In this document: piece by piece, positions 59,161 through 64,000 of the stretch | Numbering within the stretch: position 1 is the first letter of the stretch | Layout: each line of letters opens with the position of its first letter | Assembly: GCA_030141605.1 (NCBI GenBank) | Contig: JAQGDQ010000696.1 | Coordinates: 46,951-110,950 of the forward strand | DNA from: Tubiluchus corallicola | Taxonomy: Eukaryota > Priapulida > Priapulimorpha > Priapulimorphida > Tubiluchidae | Length of the DNA stretch: 64,000 nt | Direction of reading: 5' to 3' | Notes under the pieces: generated by a model | Database searches by the model: none | What the model saw: only the letters and a program-made list of their open reading frames with translations | Told to the model about the DNA's origin: nothing | Made by a program: the position numbers and the translations under genes

Positions 59161-62100
59161 ATGTTTGTGTTAGGGGTGTGTATTTTAAATGCAGTATTTT
59201 CAGTATTCGCGCAGAAAGTTTCGCTTTTTAAAGAAGAAGACCCTGTTATCCAGATTTGGGGAAATGAACAGTTTGATTCAGAAATATATGGCAAATCCAA
59301 TGCATGGATCGCAATGTTCTACTATTCCTGGTGTGGTCATTGTCAACGTTTTGCACCCAAGTTTCAGGCTCTAAGTCTTGAAATTAAAGGTAAAGTATGG
59401 ACATCTCGTTTAATTTCAGATAAATTCCAAGTAAATTTGATGCCAGAACAAAATATAAATATATTGATCAGGATAAATGTCTGATTTTTTAATGTTAATG
59501 ACTTCGTGTGATATGTGTTATGTTCTGAAAATAAATCATGTAATGTGAAAATATGGCAACTTTATCTAATCTAATCTAATCTTGTGATCTTACATTTACA
59601 AAGTTGCAAATTAAACAGCACTAACGTTCCCTATGTCTCGATATATTATCTGGTTCTGATTATATGAAACTTTGTTGAACACAAACTACAGATTATGTTC
59701 TCTTTGAGAGTGAGGTCGTTTGTCAATGGTTTCTTCACATAGTTTTCTATATTTATTTCTATAGATTGGGATGATGTCGTCAAGCCAGTCACAATTAACT
59801 GCGCATCAAATATCAACACAGCATTGTGCAGAGAACAAAGAATTGGAAGTGTGCCAGATATTAAGGTTATTAATAAATATGCATACTTTTTTACATACTC
59901 ACCATGCTATCACAAAATGCATAACTACATTTTTTGTGTATGTATGCTTGCACTTGTACTGTCAGAGTATCAACTTATTGACATATTTCTGTAATTATTT
60001 TCAAATGTTATAAATATGTAAATGTATTAATATATTTTCATTTTAGTTTTTCAAACCATTGCTTAAAAAAGGAGAAAGGGGTGTGCAGCATCAAATGCAG
60101 AGAGGACACAGAGAAACATCAACATCTCTGAGCATTTCACTGGCCAATTTCCTAAAGAAACAGGCAAGTTCTGGTGTTGTTCCAAGCAACTGGCCATCAT
60201 TTGAGCCTCTAGAAAGGTAATAAAGTCTATTAATTCCACCTATAAGAACGGAACTGCTTGAGTGTAAGAGTGTTAGGTAGAGAATAGGGAAGTGACTTCA
60301 CACGTGAGTGTCTGCTTGCATCCGTGCACACATAGTCTGTCTAAAACTCTAAATATTTTGCACGTTTGCATAATTGCATGATATCTTCAAGGCCTTGAAG
60401 GCCAAAGAGTTATGTGAATAGTACTAGAAAGCACTACTACAGTAATCTTGACTTTGATCTAGCATGTTAAAATCACTGAGTAGATTGTACTCTTCTAAAC
60501 TATTGACAATGCATTCAAAGACGCTGGTTTGGAATTTCATGATTGCATCATGCTACTCTTTTTATACGAAGTTTATTTGTTGTGTGTTGGTACTAGTAGT
60601 AGCATGAAACTAGTCCGAACAAGCTTTGAACCCAGTGTCCACAAATCCATTCGCTGACCAGTCTCCGTTTTGTTAACTGCTTGACTCTTTACCTCACATT
60701 ACCTCTCCAGCTAATTAGCTTAATGACAGGTATTATTTTTAGCATTCTTGAGGAAATTATCTAGCATTTTTTGCTTCATGTATACCTGATTGGCTGCATT
60801 TTAAATTTCTAGAAGTCGTTCTAGGCCTAATTTTGATGTTGTGAGTTTACGTATTTTTGTATATAGTGTAGAAGAATTGAGAGAAGTTTGGTCAAATTTG
60901 CAACAGTTAGATCGCACCACTATTATTGTGCTTCATGAAGCAACAGAAACAGTGCTAGGCCCACTGGTAGGTGTTTACCCTTTCATACATTGCAATGTAT
61001 TTTGTTCATTTATTGACAGATTATATTCTTGAGCAAAATTTAGAAATATTTACTTGTGATATCAGTGTTCCAGTAAGAACATTTGAACTTACTATAAGCC
61101 CTCATTTCAAAAGGAATGAATCATCTTATTAGGTAAACTTACTTAGTCTTAACAGTTTCATCTCTTTAGGTCTTTTTTTATTTGCAGTATTAGGCAGGAA
61201 ACTACGTACGCTGTTTAACTGTTTAGCAGCTAAAATGAAATTATCATAGAATACGTTAATGCACTAGGGCCTAGAACCACCCAGAAGTAATTATGAATCT
61301 TTAAAAATGTATATTTAATGTCTTCGTGATCTTGGAGATTAAACTTTTTGTATTTATATATATTTATGTATATTTTGGTGAGGATTTTAAGAACCAATAG
61401 TAATTTTAGGTTTTTCTCTCAGCTTCAGATCTTGTACTGCCAATAGCTGAATAAATAAAGAGCAAAACGCAGCCATTTTTCTGAAAAATTAAACCTCAGT
61501 GGTTTATGAAATAAGTATATACATGAGTAAAAGTAAATGGTAAGATTATATGGCCATGATCAATATGAAGATTGTACCAACGACTGAGTGTCATTGATGA
61601 CTGCAATGAACTAAATCTTTGAACAGATCACTGCCTGTCTTTCATCCAAGTAGTCATTTATTTTGGTATTCACAGTCATAATCTAATTAATGATAAAAGC
61701 ACAACATATTTTGTTTCTTTTTTAAATCTATTGTAATGTCATTTTCAGATTGACTATTGGGTTGTCACATACACTTCTGTTTTTAGTGAAAACTGTACAG
61801 TTTAACAAATGTAAGAGTTTAATATTTTTTAGTTTATCCTGCACATGATGCCATTTGATTCTGTTGAAGCTGTGTGGCTGATTAGTGAGGACACTGGACT
61901 GTGGGTGGACACTCGTATCACACTTCCTGCAATATATGGTTTTACTTCTGATTACTTTTGGCTATTTTCTAAGGAGTATGGCTTATTTTTATTTAGTTAC
62001 ATTTGCTCCTATTTAAATTGCATTCCTATTAACTAACATTACCAGTCAGGACAATACTGCAGGAAGGTTATTCTGTGTAATAATAGCTGTGTGGAGTTTT

Positions 62101-62426
62101 TTAGATTTTTTATGAGTTTGCCGCATTGTTCCATGTATTGATACAGCAAATAATTAGAATTTTCATGATAATACTCCCAGAACCAAAACTTGCAATGCTA
62201 AAACAATGTTATTTTTGAGAGTTACCTGTAATATTTGTATCAGGTTTCATGTTTAGTTTAATATCTTGGCTTAAATTATTAATTATAACGGCTAATGACT
62301 AAATTTACGCTGAAAGTGCAAAAGAAAACTGGCATTTTCATTCTCTTTTTATAGGGTAGCTGATGCATTTACAAAAGTCGTTGCTGAGTCTGTTATACTG
62401 GAAGCTAAAATGGCTTTTTTCTACAG
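59161..62426 (+). CDS. Quiescin sulfhydryl oxidase (QSOX)-like, N-terminal part, six exons, partial
   Basis: QSOX enzymes introduce disulfides into secreted proteins using an N-terminal thioredoxin domain and a C-terminal Erv/ALR FAD domain. Exons: 59161-59389, 59765-59865, 60047-60216, 60813-60966, 61833-61975, 62355-62426; phases match. A signal peptide MFVLGVCILNAVFSVFAQ is followed by FYYSWCGHCQRFAPKFQAL with the redox CGHC. Then come VTINCASNINTALCREQRIG and SVPDIKFFKPL, the family's CAxxxNxxxCRxxxIxxxPxxxxF pattern. Exons 4-5 correspond to the second Trx-like region, but without its own CxxC. Exon 6 (VADAFTKVVAESVILEAKMA) leads towards the helical region. The Erv/ALR domain is absent: from 61963 the gene lies in an inverted repeat that folds back on itself. 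The donor after 61975 (GA|GTATGG) is weak. An upstream in-frame start at 59116 is less likely, as it would bury the signal peptide. Confidence 0.85.
59480..59583 (+). mobile_element. Probable retroelement 3' tail in QSOX intron 1
   Basis: Short AT-rich block ending in TTTATCTAATCTAATCTAAT, a 5-bp tail repeat of the kind that ends many LINEs and SINEs. No body recognised. Confidence 0.3.
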
Positions 62427-62888
62427 GTTTGCCTGCGTATCACTTATAGTTAAATAGAGGTTCTTATGTTTTATTTGATTATTAACTGTCCAAATTTTTT
62501 TATTGGAAAATTTGAGTTTACTGCTTCAGCTGAATATAAAAGCTGCTTTAAAAAATAACATTTTGCAACTGAGATCAGTTATCAGCTTTAAGCACTGGTT
62601 GCAAGCTTCCAAACTTACTCAAATTTCCAGCTACTTCAATTGTATTTAGTTATCAGATATATGTAAGAAGTTTGCACTGTCTGTTCTTTGAGCTGCTGCA
62701 CAGCCCATGTCCTTCAAGTAGTTGATAAAGCCAGGCCCAGTCCATTAAAATCAATAATTTTAAAGCCCATGCCTGGCTGCCTGTGGGGGAAAATCAACAG
62801 AAGCCAATCTGAAAATCCGCTGCTTGTTCTATATATCTTTGTGCCGGTCCGTACCATTACTGACCTCTAGTATCTTTTACTATGTAGC
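61963..62888. repeat. Left arm of second perfect inverted repeat (at least 926 bp)
   Basis: Reverse complement of 63075-64000; paired coordinates sum to 125963. All compared stretches were identical. It holds the end of QSOX exon 5 and all of exon 6. The outer limit cannot be seen because the right arm runs off the window, so the arm may begin before 61963. Confidence 0.95.
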
Positions 62889-63074
62889 ACACAGTACAAA
62901 CAACTTTTACACACGCTTAAATGTTGCTACAAACAGCTAATTTTTTGTTTATAAGAACATAATCGTCAGGCAAAAGTGCATCATATTACCGTTACCAATC
63001 GTACTACCAAAACAATATTTCATGGCACGTTAATGCAGATTAACTTTGATTTATCGACAAACCGAGTACAGGTA
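62889..63074. other. Single-copy spacer of the QSOX hairpin
   Basis: 186 bp between the arms. No exon or repeat recognised in it. Confidence 0.8.
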
Positions 63075-64000
63075 GCTACATAGTAAAAGATACTAGAGGT
63101 CAGTAATGGTACGGACCGGCACAAAGATATATAGAACAAGCAGCGGATTTTCAGATTGGCTTCTGTTGATTTTCCCCCACAGGCAGCCAGGCATGGGCTT
63201 TAAAATTATTGATTTTAATGGACTGGGCCTGGCTTTATCAACTACTTGAAGGACATGGGCTGTGCAGCAGCTCAAAGAACAGACAGTGCAAACTTCTTAC
63301 ATATATCTGATAACTAAATACAATTGAAGTAGCTGGAAATTTGAGTAAGTTTGGAAGCTTGCAACCAGTGCTTAAAGCTGATAACTGATCTCAGTTGCAA
63401 AATGTTATTTTTTAAAGCAGCTTTTATATTCAGCTGAAGCAGTAAACTCAAATTTTCCAATAAAAAAATTTGGACAGTTAATAATCAAATAAAACATAAG
63501 AACCTCTATTTAACTATAAGTGATACGCAGGCAAACCTGTAGAAAAAAGCCATTTTAGCTTCCAGTATAACAGACTCAGCAACGACTTTTGTAAATGCAT
63601 CAGCTACCCTATAAAAAGAGAATGAAAATGCCAGTTTTCTTTTGCACTTTCAGCGTAAATTTAGTCATTAGCCGTTATAATTAATAATTTAAGCCAAGAT
63701 ATTAAACTAAACATGAAACCTGATACAAATATTACAGGTAACTCTCAAAAATAACATTGTTTTAGCATTGCAAGTTTTGGTTCTGGGAGTATTATCATGA
63801 AAATTCTAATTATTTGCTGTATCAATACATGGAACAATGCGGCAAACTCATAAAAAATCTAAAAAACTCCACACAGCTATTATTACACAGAATAACCTTC
63901 CTGCAGTATTGTCCTGACTGGTAATGTTAGTTAATAGGAATGCAATTTAAATAGGAGCAAATGTAACTAAATAAAAATAAGCCATACTCCTTAGAAAATA
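63075..64000. repeat. Right arm of second perfect inverted repeat (runs off the window)
   Basis: Inverted copy of 61963-62888. It contains an antisense copy of QSOX exon 6 at 63537-63608 and the last bases of exon 5 from 63988. It continues past the right edge. Confidence 0.95.

Noticed and set aside
62688-63275. Identical 60-codon ORFs on opposite strands
   Set aside because: They are the same intronic sequence seen twice because of the inverted repeat; no protein features.

Overview
The window is AT-rich nuclear DNA from an invertebrate animal. Multi-exon genes with GT-AG introns, a BMP/TGF-beta ligand, a neurabin-type synaptic/actin scaffold, a dynein-arm assembly factor, a CYP2-clan cytochrome P450, and many decayed LINE and SINE copies all point to a metazoan. 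I cannot assign a phylum from sequence alone. Exon boundaries below were read by hand. In every multi-exon gene the codon phases match across the proposed introns, and that is the main support for the models.

Layout: TBCB-like tubulin cofactor (minus, 1-1504, runs off the left edge, with a LINE fragment in its intron); a repeat-rich stretch of LINE pieces, a hAT-like MITE and a tRNA-derived SINE (1.6-7 kb); a gene-poor stretch (7-15.2 kb) that may hold a 5' UTR exon; an intronless-CDS C2H2 zinc-finger factor (plus, 15243-17483); CCDC103/DNAAF19-like dynein-arm factor (plus, 20971-26445, four exons, 240 aa); the 3' half of a neurabin-like gene (minus, 29280-39933, eleven exons); a perfect inverted repeat (39641-41786); the 5' half of a BMP-like ligand (minus, 42359-43347); microsatellites and a LINE (44.8-48 kb); a CYP2-clan P450 (minus, 49528-54696); an element with two hammerhead-ribozyme-like motifs in inverted orientation (55.4-55.8 kb); and the 5' half of a QSOX-like sulfhydryl oxidase (plus, 59161-62426), which runs into a second perfect inverted repeat (61963-64000, open at the right edge).

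The strongest large-scale signal is that four genes lose one end without an obvious local cause. Neurabin lacks its 5' part, the BMP ligand lacks its mature domain, the P450 lacks its haem-binding exon, and QSOX stops inside a hairpin. Two of these breaks coincide with long, apparently identical inverted repeats separated by short single-copy spacers. I read these first as fold-back/chimera junctions in the assembly or library, and second as real inverted duplications. The most biologically unusual items are the hammerhead pair and a P450 with a signal-peptide-led N-terminal extension of about 195 residues.

The genes do not form one pathway. CCDC103 and TBCB both serve microtubule or ciliary assembly, and QSOX and the BMP ligand both concern the secretory route, but they sit together without evident co-regulation.
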